Part shown: in pieces, positions 22,081 through 32,879 of the stretch | How positions within the stretch are numbered: position 1 is the stretch's first letter | Layout: each line of letters opens with the position of its first letter | NCBI GenBank assembly: GCA_015847255.1 | Contig: JADLZK010009026.1 | Location: 434,001-498,000, forward strand | DNA from: Hyparrhenia diplandra | Lineage: Eukaryota > Streptophyta > Magnoliopsida > Poales > Poaceae | Length of the DNA: 64,000 nt | Direction: 5' to 3' | Position numbers and translations under genes: made by a program | Notes under the pieces: model-generated | The model's input: the letters and a program-made list of their open reading frames with translations, nothing else | What the model was told of the DNA's origin: nothing | Databases searched by the model: none

Positions 22081-22735
22081 CGGATCCCGCCTGGCGGCTC
22101 GCGATGCAGGCTGAGTTCGATGCTCTAAAGGATAATGACACCTAGACGCTGGTGCCTCGTCCTCCAGGCGTCAATCTCGTGATTGGCAAGTGGGTTTTTC
22201 GCTACAAATTCAAGACCGATGGCTCTCTCGACCGCTACAAAGCAAGATGGGTCCTTCGTGGTTTTACCGCAGCGTCCGGCATCGACTATGATGAGACTTT
22301 CAGCCCAGTGGTCAAGCCCGGCTACCATTCGAAGTCGTGCTCACCTTGGCGTTGTCCCGTTCTTGGCGATCCATCGGCTTGATGTCAAGAATGCCTTCCT
22401 CCATGGCACCTTGGATGAGGCAGTCTATTGTGTTGGTCGGTTGGTTTTGTGGATCCTTCGAAGCCCAACCACGTTTGCCGTCCCGAACAAATCGCTCTAT
22501 GGGTTGAAGCAAGCTCCTCGTGCATGGCGCAATCGGTTTGCCTCCTATATCATATCCCTTTGTTTTGTGGAGGCCAAGTCTGATGCATCATTGTTCATAT
22601 ATTGCCAAGGAGCTGACATGGCGTTTCTTATGTTATACGTTGATGACATTGTCCTCGGTGCTTCCTTGCCGGCTCTAGCCTCTTCAGCGGATTATCACTA
22701 CTCTCGCTCTCGAGTTCTCCATGACTAAATGGGGT
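22080..22735 (+). pseudogene. pol: Ty1/copia reverse transcriptase, frameshifted
   Basis: It begins WRLAMQAEFDALKDNDT with a TAG in place of the usual Trp codon, then NLVIGKWVFRYKFKTDGS, KARWVLRGF and YDETFSPVVK. After a frameshift near 22310 it reads HRLDVKNAFLHGTLDEAVY, NKSLYGLKQAPRAWRNRF and the catalytic box LYVDDIVLG (YVDD at 22636-22647). This order is typical of the copia RVT_2 domain. At least two frame changes and the early stop make it non-functional as read. Confidence 0.9.
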
Positions 22736-22859
22736 CATTGCATCATTTTCTGGGTCTCGGAAGCAATACATGTTGGATATTTTGACTGTGTGCGGTATGA
22801 GTAAGCGCAAGCCTTGCAAAGCACACTCTGTGGATACACACTCCAAGCTTTCTCGCGAT

Positions 22860-23561
22860 GGTACTCCCCGTGGCTGATCCTAGTCAATATCACAGTATTG
22901 TTGGAGCTCTACAAATTATCTCACCTTCACCCGCCCGGACATCGCATATGCTATTCAACAAATGTGTTTATTCATGCATGACCCACGAGAGCCTCACTGG
23001 GGTGCTATGAAGCACATACTCCGTTATATTCAGGGTACACTGGATCTTGCTTCCACCTCTACCAGACCTCTCCAACGGATCTCACTGTCTACACCGATGC
23101 CGATTGGGCGGGGTGTCTTGATTCACGCAAATCCACATCAGGTTATGCTGTGTTCCTCGGGGACAACATCATCTCACGGTCATCCAAGCGTCAGGCTACG
23201 GTGTCCAGAACCAGCGCAGTGGCGGAATATCGAGGCGTTGCTAATGGTGTAGCTGAAGCTTGCTGGCTGCGACAGCTTCTGCAAGAACTTTGATGTCCTC
23301 TTCGTCGAGCTACAGTCTGTGATAACATCAGCGCCGTCTACCTCTCCACCAATCCTGTTCAGCATCAGCGAACCAAACATATTAAGATCGATCTGCACTT
23401 TGTTCTAGAACGAGTCGCCCTCGGTGAAGTCTGCGTCCTGCATGTTCCCACTACATCTCAGTACGCCGACATCTTCACTAAAGGTTTACCGACGTCTGTA
23501 TTCACAAGGTTTAGGTCCAGTCTTAATGTTCGTAGTGCTCCCAGTTTAGACTGTGGGAGAG
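22860..23561 (+). pseudogene. pol: Ty1/copia RNase H region
   Basis: In broken frames it reads WGAMKHILRYIQGTLD, DADWAGCLDSRKSTSGYAVF, then SSKRQATVSRTSAVAEYRG, CDNISAVYLSTNP and HQRTKHIKIDLHFV, ending ADIFTKGLPT. These are the landmarks of the copia RNase H domain. It runs directly into a purine-rich CTGTGGGAGAG and the 3' LTR. Confidence 0.88.
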
Positions 23562-23636
23562 TGTTAGAGAATAGTGTTAGAGAGTAACTCTAGGGATGAG
23601 GCCTGCTATACTTAGCTCCCTCTTACCTATATGTAA

Positions 23637-25770
23637 TGCTTGTGGTGGGAGAGGGAGGCAAAGTCATCGCACGGCGCCCCGACTGCACACGCGTCGAGGT
23701 GGCAGGGGGTGTTGGTGGAAGAGGGAGGCAAAGTCACCAATATATCACCTCCTGGAGCCATGCCACCTAGACCGTGCAAGACGTTCCGTGTTGCCTGTCC
23801 ACGCTGCGGGGGGAATGGGCCCAAGCCTGGGAGGAATCCTTAAGAAGAGTAGGGTTATGTTTTCATGGGGTGCCTTTTCTGTTTGACATTTAATCCACCC
23901 ATCCTAAGCAGTGTTACAAAGTAGGGGTAAATGCTTCATTCAAAACAATCATGACAAAATTATAAAGCTAAATAGGTATGGTAAAATCACCATTGACGCG
24001 TGTCTAGAATAAAAGTAGAAACACCAAGTTCCCCAATTACTAATTAGCAATAGTAATGTAAGCATTTAATGCAGAAGGTCCAATAAGATTGTTAAGTGGG
24101 CCAAATCTGACGGTGTATCAGCATCATCAAGAGAGATGACTCTTTATTTCTGCCCATCCATGGTATAAATAAAGGCCACAAGGTGAACCAGAAGCTATGA
24201 ATTCAAGATCATGTTATTTGATTTATTAGACACACTTTATTTCTACATATGTTGACGGGAAGCGAGGTACATAAGTTGAGGGAAAGCTATGGTAGTCGAC
24301 TTGGAGTGCATACTTGCTGTAGTAGATAGTGTTGGGAGGCATTAGGAGATCTTGGAAAGCCGTAGGTGTAGTGTATAGTGCGTTGAAGAACGTTCATGCT
24401 GCTAACAATCTCACACTTCGCTCGTAGCCAACCATGCAGTATGCAGTGAAGCCCACTGTGTTGTCCATTAGTCCATGATTGAGGAGCTCAGAGGCAAAAA
24501 ATAAAATAAAAAATTAACTAGGCTGTGTGGTGGATTAATGGGAGAGGATTAGTATATATCTGTGCGAGGCGACAGGTTGCAAACAGAGAAGTTGTTACAC
24601 AGAAAGAGAGCTGAAAACGGTCGTGGATGTCTGCACTAGCAAATTATATTGAAGACAACAAATAGATGCTGGCCTACACTACCATTGCGATGGCGGATGC
24701 AAGTAACTTGTACAATCACATATGAGTGTTTAGATAACAAGTTCATTGTTATGAACGTTGCTGGAGGTAACCTGGTTTTTCGTTTTGGCTCTACAATAGT
24801 ATACTCTAGAATAAGAAATAATTGAACTTCAAATCAGTCCCAGGTCTGAATTTTGAATTCTGAATGAAGAGCTTAACTATGCATGGCTAGACGCGCCAAC
24901 AAAGTGTACTGGTTGTCTCTTAGTGTTTGATCCACTAAATCATGACTAGCGCACCATCTATAATGCCTGCACACAAACCGGTGGTCAAACTAAATTTCAG
25001 TCAGCAGTGAGCTACCATGATAATTGATACCTAGACTCAATTAGTTACATTACACAAATATTTAATATTCCACTATTCACTCCACCCAAAAATTACTAGT
25101 ATCTAAAGTGCATATACATTTCTCTAGTATTCAGTTTTTCTAGAATTTGACATGGGTATTTGGGCATTGAATGAATTCAATTGAAAGAAGACATAGTTCC
25201 CGTAGATCTTTTTCTTTTGGTCGTTTCACTATCCGAGGTCGTCTCGAGAAAACTAAATTTCAGATTGCAAGAATTTGATGCATAATTTCAGGACTACAAA
25301 GCCATGAACTTGATTCATATCTAAAGTTTGGTTTTTCGTTTGTTTTTCACCCTAGATCATTTGAGTCCAAATCGTGAGAACTTGATTCATATTTTAAGAA
25401 TCACAAATGAATTCAAACAAAGAAGCAAACTCTTCTCCACGCGCACGGCGTGTCCCCTTCCACATCCTTTCTACTCCCTCTCTTGCCTAGGCTCTCCCCA
25501 TCCAGGCACCCCGGACACCACGACGCCCCCGCTCCCTCCCAGCCGCCCCTTCGCCCCCGGCTCCCTCCCCTCCCTCCCCGCCACCCTGCCTCCTGCCCCC
25601 CCCCCTCCCCTCCCCTCCCACCCCGCCTCTCCCCTCCCAACGCCCGGCAGATCCCACGCGCTGCATTGACACCACTCCATGACGCCCCACGAAATTCGCG
25701 TTCTCTAGTTTGTAGAAAATGGAGCATAAATCAAAAAATCCAACAAGGCACCCGTTCTCTAGTTGTATAA
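23637..25770. other. Intergenic region with a polypyrimidine block
   Basis: Just past the truncated copia LTR, about 65-bp units beginning GTGGGAGAGGGAGGCAAAGT and GTGGAAGAGGGAGGCAAAGT occur twice (23645 and 23713). The rest is AT-rich without recognisable genes. At 25480-25660 the plus strand is almost pure C/T, which creates long but low-complexity proline-rich frames that I do not accept as genes. Confidence 0.5.
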
Positions 25771-25852
25771 TTATCATGAGACATGTTCGGATATCAGAAT
25801 TGATTCAACATTTCCTGCCCGACTAAAATTCAATGGATGGTTACTCACTCAT

Positions 25853-26990
25853 TTAATTGTTGAGGCTAGAGGATATCAATGTAGTCCTGGCAGCAATAGA
25901 CATGCATCCACCCTGCCATATATCTAGTCTTTTAGTAGTTTTCTCAACCAAAGGCATCCAGTCAGCTAAGTGTAGCCTGCTTGGGCTCACAGGTACACCT
26001 AGATATCTAATAGGGAAGATCCCAACTTGACAGTTGAAGATGTCAGCATATACTTCATCCCAGTTCCCCTCATCATTAATTGTGATGATTTCACTTTTAT
26101 TGAAATTTATTTTCAAACCAGCCATAAGCTCATACATATATAATAAGAATTTGAAATTTCTAGCCTTTTCCAAATCATGGGCTAAGCTAATGATAGTATC
26201 ATTAGCATCTGGAGTAAAAGCTACTCCATTTGGAATTATATGGTCAATTAGCCCCAAGATCAGTCCATTGGATTGAGCCCTAAGCACCATCCTCCATAGT
26301 CCATCAGCCACAAAGTTGAGCGAGAATAGGTGACAAGGGGTCCCCTTTGTCGACTCCCTTGTAGCTCTTAATGTATGGCCCAATTTCATTGTTAAGCTTG
26401 ACACTAACTGTGCCCCCCCACTCACAACTTGTTTAATCCAACCACACCAAGTAGGACTGAATCCCCTGGAAGCTAAGCACTCAAAAAGAAAATTCCATTT
26501 CAGCTTATCATAGGCTTTCTCAAAATCTAGTTTGAGAATAATGCCTATTTGCTTTTTTTCGTTTTTGTCTCATGCAAGATTTCATGTAGTGCCATGACAC
26601 CACTCATTATGTTTCTACCCTTCACAAATGTTGTTTGATTTTCATAAATCAATTTATCAAAGCAACCTGCTCAACTCTTAGAGTCTTGTAATCAACTTAT
26701 ACAAACAGTTCAAGAGGCATATTGGTCTAAAACTGTTGTATTCTATTAGCATGAGTGATCTTAGGAAGAAGGGTAATAATCCCATAGTTCATTCTGCTAA
26801 TATCTACTTTACCAGCATGAAAATCAGAGAATAAAAAGCATAACATCCTCTCCCACTATGTCCCAAAGCAGACTTGATAAAACTCAATTGATAATTATAT
26901 TAAGATACTTTACCAGCGAGAAAGGCATATTGCTGTCATCTTTTAAAACCAATTGTCAGTGACTACAAATTGGTGGTAATACATTCCAGC
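25853..26990 (-). pseudogene. L1-type LINE reverse transcriptase fragment
   Basis: On the minus strand, from high to low coordinate, frames read ISRMNYGIITLLPKITHAN, then a block ending YENQTTFVKGRNIMSGVMAL, then LKLDFEKAYDKLKWNFLFEC. The region that normally reads GDPLSPILFNFVADGL follows, then GLKINFNKSEI and FPIRYLGVPV. The catalytic YADD position reads DAND (about 26197-26210), so the first catalytic Asp is Asn. The coding region stops abruptly near 25855, before the zf-RVT domain and without a 3' tail, which is unusual for LINE insertions and implies a later deletion or rearrangement. Confidence 0.85.
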
Positions 26991-27279
26991 TATAGAATGG
27001 GTTAAATCTGCTTTCCCTCTTGCATTCCCCCAGATCTCCTCCCCTCCCAGCACCTCGAAGTCAACCCAAACGAGCCACATACGGCGATCCCACTAGGTAA
27101 TGATCACGGATTCAGTGTCCCAAGGTGTTAATTTTCTTTATTGTATTTTGTTCCTTTTCTTTGGTGTGTAAGCATAGAGATCATTGTTGGCTGAGCAAGC
27201 AATGGTGAAAGACCAAGGCAATTACTTCCAATTAGCAGTGATTGTTGGAAATTATCTTAACATAATTATCGATTGTGGA
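26991..27279. other. Spacer with nothing recognised
   Basis: No coding or repeat structure is visible between the L1 fragment and the hairpin. Confidence 0.5.
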
Positions 27280-27442
27280 ATACTGTGAATTTTGACTTGG
27301 TCTTAAAGAAACTATTAAAAGAGTATGATGGACACATTTTTTTTTTTTAAATAAAGGATGAAAAACATCCCTTATCTAAAAAAAATGTGTCCATCATACT
27401 CTTTTAATAGTTTCTCTAAGACCAAGTCAAAATTCACAGTAT
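27280..27442. mobile_element. Near-perfect long hairpin, fold-back MITE with TA flanks
   Basis: Arm 1 (27280-27360) and arm 2 (27366-27442) pair along their whole length around a 5-nt AAAAA loop, with about three mismatches and one 4-nt difference in a T/A run. The outer ends read TACTGTGAATTTTG and, opposite, CAAAATTCACAGTA, so CTGTG...CACAG is flanked by TA on both sides, as in Tc1/mariner insertions. Transcribed from either strand it would fold into one long stem, like a small-RNA precursor. Confidence 0.85.
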
Positions 27443-28836
27443 GATGGACACATATTGTGCGGAAAAAAACAGACCAGAAACCTTTGAACTGTGTGATGAA
27501 AACTGCTCAGTGAACAACTTAAAACTGCTAGGAACTGTCTATGGACAAGATCTTCGACTATAGGTGCCTCAAGACTAGCATGTACATGCCACAACATCAG
27601 CCAGGACACTGCCCACAATGGGGACCCTCACGCCCCGACATCTCACTCGCTCTGCTAGTGCACCCCTCACAAGCTCACGTATTCAGGTAGCTGGACTGCT
27701 CCTGTTCATGAATATATATATGGTTTCTGATCAACAAAAGAAGTCGGCTCCAATTCTATTAAAAACAGCCTCAAGTAAGCTGAACGAGCGCGTCATAAAT
27801 GACAAATTACAGGCATACATAAGAGCAATATGAGCAACAGCAGCAAGCATCCAACCCAAACCACACAGGCCTATACTGTTCTTTGGTTGTTTTGTTGCCA
27901 CAATAATTCTCACTACAAAAAACACTCGTGTTGCATACCATGTGAGATGCGTTAGTTCAGATTGTAGGCATGGGAGGCTTCAGGAGCTCTTGGACAAGCA
28001 ACAGAATAGAACCTAGTAATCGGGCCTGGGAAACCAACAACGTGGTGTACACCTCCATGTCTTGCAGATCATGTGAGCCTAAAGCGAGCCAGTATTTGGT
28101 CACCATTAACGACAACCGCATAGTGTACCCATATCAGCAGGCCACATCGAAGGTTTCATGGACTGCTCATGCTGGCGGCATTACAATTCAGATAGCTCTT
28201 CAGAGGATCGACAACATAGTGTGCAAGCATGTGGCCCCATTGCTTGTTATTGGAATAGCATAGATATTAGATACTAAAGCAATATGATGCAAAAGTATTT
28301 TATTTGGATTACATCTAGCTTATACAAAACGTGCCATGCATAATGCGGCCCAGCAGTACATGTTCAAATGCTCCAGAACCTCCAGTTTGTGTATGGGAAA
28401 TTGACAAAGGAATAAGGGAAGAACAATAAGAGCGATACAAATGATCTGCTTCCTATTGCCCGCTGTTCAAGAAGTTGTGAAATATATAACACAAAGGGAA
28501 ACTCCAAAACGACTGGGAGTATCTATATGTTGTTGTTTTCCATTCAGTTTGGGTTCCAATCAAACAAGTGTGTTGGTCAAGACAAATCTTGTCAATACGA
28601 TCTAATAGCACAGTGATCGATGCATGTACTATTTTTTTTGGAATTGTTTGAAGGAGCGATAGGCATTGTTCCCCACCCATACAAATGAGTTACTAATGGT
28701 GATTTCTTAGCGAGTTCTAGTTTTTTTACAGTTATTAGTACATATAAATTTTGTCACTGTGGCTTTGAATTAATTTTAGTAGTGTTAAGTTCTTCTTCAT
28801 GGGCAAACACTTGTCATTATATATACCCACCGAGGT

Positions 28837-28896
28837 GACCCAGTAATGCATATTGATTATGTCTCAGACCCAGTAATGCATATTGATTATGTCTCA
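28837..28896 (+). repeat. 2 x 30-bp perfect tandem repeat
   Basis: The unit begins GACCCAGTAATGCATATTG and ends GTCTCA. The two copies are identical. Confidence 0.95.
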
Positions 28897-29187
28897 GGTC
28901 ATCCGATGCATTAACTAGTTTGGTCAGTGTATATCCCACACTCCCACAGCATTTAGTTATACTAGCCTGAGCCACCGCGCTTCATGCGGGTACATATAAG
29001 TGTTAAGTAAGAATAACAGTTAAAAGTGTATTTTGATAAATTATAGAGAGGAATATGTTGCTGTTGTATCCTCTGTCCTGTACAAAAGGCCGATGCCATT
29101 TTTTTTCAATGTAGCATAAGGCAAATATAGGAGTCCAAAAGAAGGTACTGAGTGGAGTGGTTGTATTGGTTCGCCAATAGTTATTTT

Positions 29188-29245
29188 GACCCAGTGATGC
29201 ATTAACTACAATATTTGACCCAGTGATGCATTAACTACAATAGTT
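29188..29245 (+). repeat. 2 x 29-bp tandem repeat
   Basis: The unit begins GACCCAGTGATGCATTAAC. The copies differ only at the last bases (ATTT against AGTT). The start resembles the 28837 repeat. Confidence 0.93.
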
Positions 29246-29267
29246 ATTTTTACTGCCGGTTATGCCA

Positions 29268-30146
29268 CTCCATCGAGGAAAAAAAATCCACATGGCGACA
29301 GATTCAGGCAGGTGAAGCCGGCGGGCGGATCTCACTTGGCGGCCGGCGGATTTACCTCGGTTGCCGGCGGCAGGCGACAAGCACCGGTGGCTTGTTCTTG
29401 TTCACTATAACCTTTTGTCTCTTGTCCCAATCTTTCCTTTATGTGCTCTTTCCTTTCTCACACTCTGTATCTTCTCAGATCTGCCATGGGGGCGGCAACT
29501 AGGGGCATGGCAGTGGTGGACCTAACTTTTGAGCACAGGGGGGTGTGTCGATTTTTTATATATAATTCCATAAACCATTTATAACTTGGTATAACCATAT
29601 TATAATTCGATAAAACGACGTTAAATCTTAATACAAATTGTTTAAATGGAATACAAATATTTCAAAATATAGCAAGGACTCGCAATCACAAAATATAGCA
29701 TGGAATTACTAGGAAGACAGGAAGGACTCGCGATCACAAATTGTTCAAATCGGACGCGAAAGGCCCATGCCAAATTGTCTTTTGCATCAAGGCTGTGTGT
29801 TTCTTTTAACAATTTTCGTTAAGGATATATACTCCTATGCATGACAGGCTAGCCCTAGGGGGTCGGTGGACCCCTTGACCCCCTTGTGGCTCCACCACTG
29901 GGGCATGACCTCAGAGTGGCGCAAGACGGCGCCCGGCGCGAGACCAAACTCATCCTTCCCGGCGAGCAGGGTACTCACTAGATCATGTTGTATTCTATTT
30001 TTTTTTATTTTTTAAACCTATCATTGCCGGGTCAAGCGCCGGTAGTGGTTGGTCTGACACATCACTGCCGATTTGATAGTATCGGTTCGAATTCCGGCAG
30101 TAATAGGACTTTTGCCCCGACAGTGATATTATATTCTGGGGTAGTG
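29268..30146 (+). mobile_element. CACTA 3, copy A (small non-autonomous CACTA, 5' end eroded)
   Basis: It aligns with copy B (44546-45110 plus 54956-55012) from about 29283, sharing TGAAGCCGGCGGGCGGATC, TGTCTCTTGT, TTAAACCTATCA and GCCGGGTCAAGC. The 3' end, read on the other strand, begins CACTACCCCAGAATATAA and is followed by TAC. The 5' terminus is not intact. A hAT-type MITE interrupts it at 29511-29900. There is no transposase gene. Confidence 0.75.
29511..29900. mobile_element. hAT-type MITE, 390 bp, inside CACTA 3 copy A
   Basis: The ends are CAGTGGTGGA and TCCACCACTG (10-bp perfect inverted repeat). The flanks are GGGCATGG at 29503-29510 and GGGCATGA at 29901-29908, an 8-bp duplication with one change, as expected for hAT. 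The uninterrupted site is in copy B near 44888-44905 (GGAGCATGGCCTCAG). Confidence 0.85.
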
Positions 30147-30318
30147 TACGCACAAATGTCAAATAAAACATTATTATAGATGCAATAAATAAAACTTTTT
30201 AGGGAAGTTGACTGGAAAACTAAGAACCTATTGTGAATGTATAACCTTTTCATGCAAAGTTTCTAAAAAAAATGCTTTACATCGCCTAGTTAAAACCGAT
30301 CTCTTGGGAGAAATAGAC
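30147..30318. repeat. Flank duplicated with 55013-55207
   Basis: Outside CACTA 3, about 165 bp are shared with the copy B flank (TGTCAAATAAAACATTATT, GGAAGTTGACTGGAAAAC, CCGATCTCTTGGGAGAAATA). The repeat therefore extends beyond the transposon and marks a segmental duplication. Confidence 0.85.
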
Positions 30319-31154
30319 GGGTGTGTTTAGTTGGTGAAATATTTTGGGTTGGGCATCAGAACACTTTTCGTTTGTATTTGTTAATTATTGTCCTATCATG
30401 TAATAATTAGGGTCAAAAGATTCGTCTCGCACCACTACAAGAAATCTGTTAATCCGTGACAGATTCTCGGTGACCGATTCTGATGTCACTAATGGGCGTA
30501 ATCTGTGATGATATTTTATTTTCCGTCCACGGATGAGCCGATGGACATTCACAGGCCAAGTAACTTCGTGACGGGTTTATCGGGACCGTCACAATGTATG
30601 ATTTGAAACTTTTCATACTTAGTTAGCCCAAAACAATAGGCATGCTATTATCTTTAGGGCAAAGAAAAATAAAATATGTGATTGCAAGAAGAATCAAACC
30701 CAAAAAACAATTTGTTAAATTTGAACAAAATAATTTTATTAATTTGCTATATGTATATGATTCATAATATGGCAAACTAGAAAGTCTGCAAATTTGAGCA
30801 CACTAAACATAGAGATAAATATGTCTTAGCATTTAAACTACTTGCTCTACATGTCTAAAAGTGCACTTAATTATTTATTATCTATTATTAACTCCCATTC
30901 AGGTCATTCGCTAGAGTTGGCCCAGTATGTTGCCCACGACGTGGCCCAGCAAGTTGGCATTAGAAAAAAAAAAAAAAAGAACTGGACTCAAATTTGTAAT
31001 AGGAAAAAAAAAAAAATTACTGCAGCCAAGGAGCCTCGCCGTCCAGATCCTATAATCCTTTTCACTGCATGTACGTAGGAGTTAGGTTTCCTGGGCCAAT
31101 TTCAAACGGCAGCCCAAGAGGCGAGCGTGCGCCTAGTAAAAAAGAAAGATATGT

Positions 31155-31225
31155 TATGCTTGAGGGGAATCGAACACACGAGCAAACATTGTAAGCCCAA
31201 ACAATCCGCCACCAAGCTACCCAAG
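31155..31225 (-). other. tRNA-like segment with pol III A/B boxes
   Basis: On the minus strand TAGCTTGGTGG fits an A box and GTGTTCGATTCCC fits a B box, about 45 bases apart, in tRNA order. I cannot draw a full cloverleaf with a paired acceptor stem, so I do not call it a functional tRNA. It may be tRNA-derived SINE sequence. Confidence 0.4.
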
Positions 31226-31616
31226 TCATTCGTGTAATATGTGCACTTTACGCTATATATTCAAAACGTTTTGCACTGCATGGCCACGGCAATTGCTTTC
31301 CCGCGCGTGAGGAATTGGAGCCCGCACACGCCAATTGGTAAAAAAATATCGCGCCATGGTCCGTGCGTCCAACGCCGGAGCCCCCTCCCACGGCTGTCCA
31401 CATGTTCGTCGCATATTTTTTTAAAAAAAAAGTAAACGCAAGTTGTCTACGCTCAGGAAGGATCGCACATGGGCCACAATATCTATAATTTTAGAAATTT
31501 ATAATTCTTCTATTTAACTCGAAGGAATTTTAACAAATTAGGTTTCTACTCGACTTGGTTCGGTTCCCAAAAGAAGTTTGTGCCGTCGGGTTCCTCAAAA
31601 TTTCGAGACCGAGGGT

Positions 31617-32390
31617 TATTTGAAAGGTTCCATATAACACCGTGAAGTACGTTTGCTCCATCTTTGTCCAAACTTCCTCAAAACAATTTTGTGGTCATTT
31701 ACACCCAAAATATGGCCCCCGCATAAAATCGTATATTTTTTTAGTTATTTTTGAATTCTTGTATTTTTATCGTCGTGCGTGCGACCACATATGGTGAATT
31801 ACACTTTGAAAACACAAAAATTTCGCACCGGCCTCCACAAGTTTTGCCTCCTAGGGTACAAGAGACCTTGCAAAAAAGTCCGGCACCGTTTTAGGTCTTT
31901 TTAGGGGTTGGTCCGCAGTTCAACGTATAATCATAGGGAGAAAGTCAGCGGTAATTAAAATAATTAGAGAAAATTACCAAACAATTACTGAAAATTCTCA
32001 AACTTGGCGGTGCCTTGACACATGCCATGTAGAAGCCTCAAAAAAAGTTTGAGACCGATAGCTGCTACTTGAAGCGCCGCAGGCCACACAACCATGAGAA
32101 ACCTAAGTGTGTGGATAGGGTTCGGTGAAAGATTCCATATACCACTGTGAAGAACGTCTCGCTCCGCCTTTGTCCAAACTTCCTCAAAATTTTTTGTGGT
32201 CATTTACACCCAAAATATGGCCCCACGCAAAATCCTAGGTTTTTTTAGTTATTTTTGGAATTATCAGTATTTTTATACGTCTCGCGTCGCGACAAATATG
32301 GTGAATTACACTTTGAAAACACAATAAATTTCGCACCGGCCTCCACAAGTTTTTTCCTCCTAGGGCACAAGAGACCTTGCGGCCTCTACA
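31617..32390 (+). repeat. ~265-bp direct repeat pair
   Basis: Copies at 31617-31880 and 32115-32385 share GTCCAAACTTCCTCAAAA, GGTCATTTACACCCAAAATA, GGTGAATTACACTTTGAAA and CGCACCGGCCTCCACAAG in the same order and spacing, with moderate divergence. No coding content is recognised. Confidence 0.88.
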
Positions 32391-32879
32391 AGTGTTCGTG
32401 ACTTTCCAGAGAGATCGTCTAGTGCTTCAAAACTTCGTTCGAGCGAATAAAATTTAAAATTCAAGTTTTGAGGCGTCAAAAGTTCGAAAACTGAAAAGTT
32501 GACTCTAATACCAAATGTAGATCTTGAGGAGCTTTACAAAACTCGTATTGATGACTTTTTGATTTGAAACCAGCTAGGGCCTCGAAAAGCGGCTCAAAGG
32601 TGCCTTTTTAAAAAAAATCATTTATTTTATTTATATTACTAATATTACAATGAGATTTTATCAAAAAAAAAAAGTATAGCAGTGAGAAGCGACTTATCAC
32701 GCGTCCGCACAGAACCCTTGTAAATCCATATTGTAAAATGATTTTTTTAGCTGGTTTCATAGCTAAAAAAATTAACAAGGGCCTGAAATAGCAGGCGGCC
32801 TTCCGAGCGCGGGATTCTAAAACAGTGAGCGCGAACCCTGAAAAAATTTCGCACAGCGCTCGGCCTTCTCGACTCAGAT

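Larger units (their letters stand above)
20707..23636 (+). mobile_element. Ty1/copia retrotransposon, internally deleted, 3' LTR truncated
   Basis: The 5' LTR is 20707-20743 plus 21317 to about 21410, split by the TRIM. Both LTRs share TGTTAGAGAGTAACTC, AGGCCTGCTA and TTAGCTCCCTCTTACC. ATGGTATCCCGAG just after the 5' LTR resembles a tRNA-iMet primer site. Only the RT and RNase H end of pol remains; gag, protease and integrase are missing. The 3' LTR (23562-23636) starts with a repeated TGTTAGAGAA/TGTTAGAGAG and is cut off after TATATGTAA, so no target duplication can be tested. Confidence 0.85.
27443..29267. other. Intergenic region with two short tandem duplications
   Basis: A 97-codon open frame at 27970-28263 on the plus strand (containing VVYTSMSCRSCEPKASQYLV) matches no family I know. 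The duplications at 28837-28896 and 29188-29245 are listed separately. Confidence 0.4.

Noticed and set aside
21411..22140. Open frames up to 208 codons over the copia interior
   Set aside because: GC-rich strand shadows; none shows gag, protease or integrase motifs.
25413..25777. Proline-rich and glycine-rich frames of about 100 codons
   Set aside because: They coincide with a polypyrimidine/polypurine block and show no natural protein composition.
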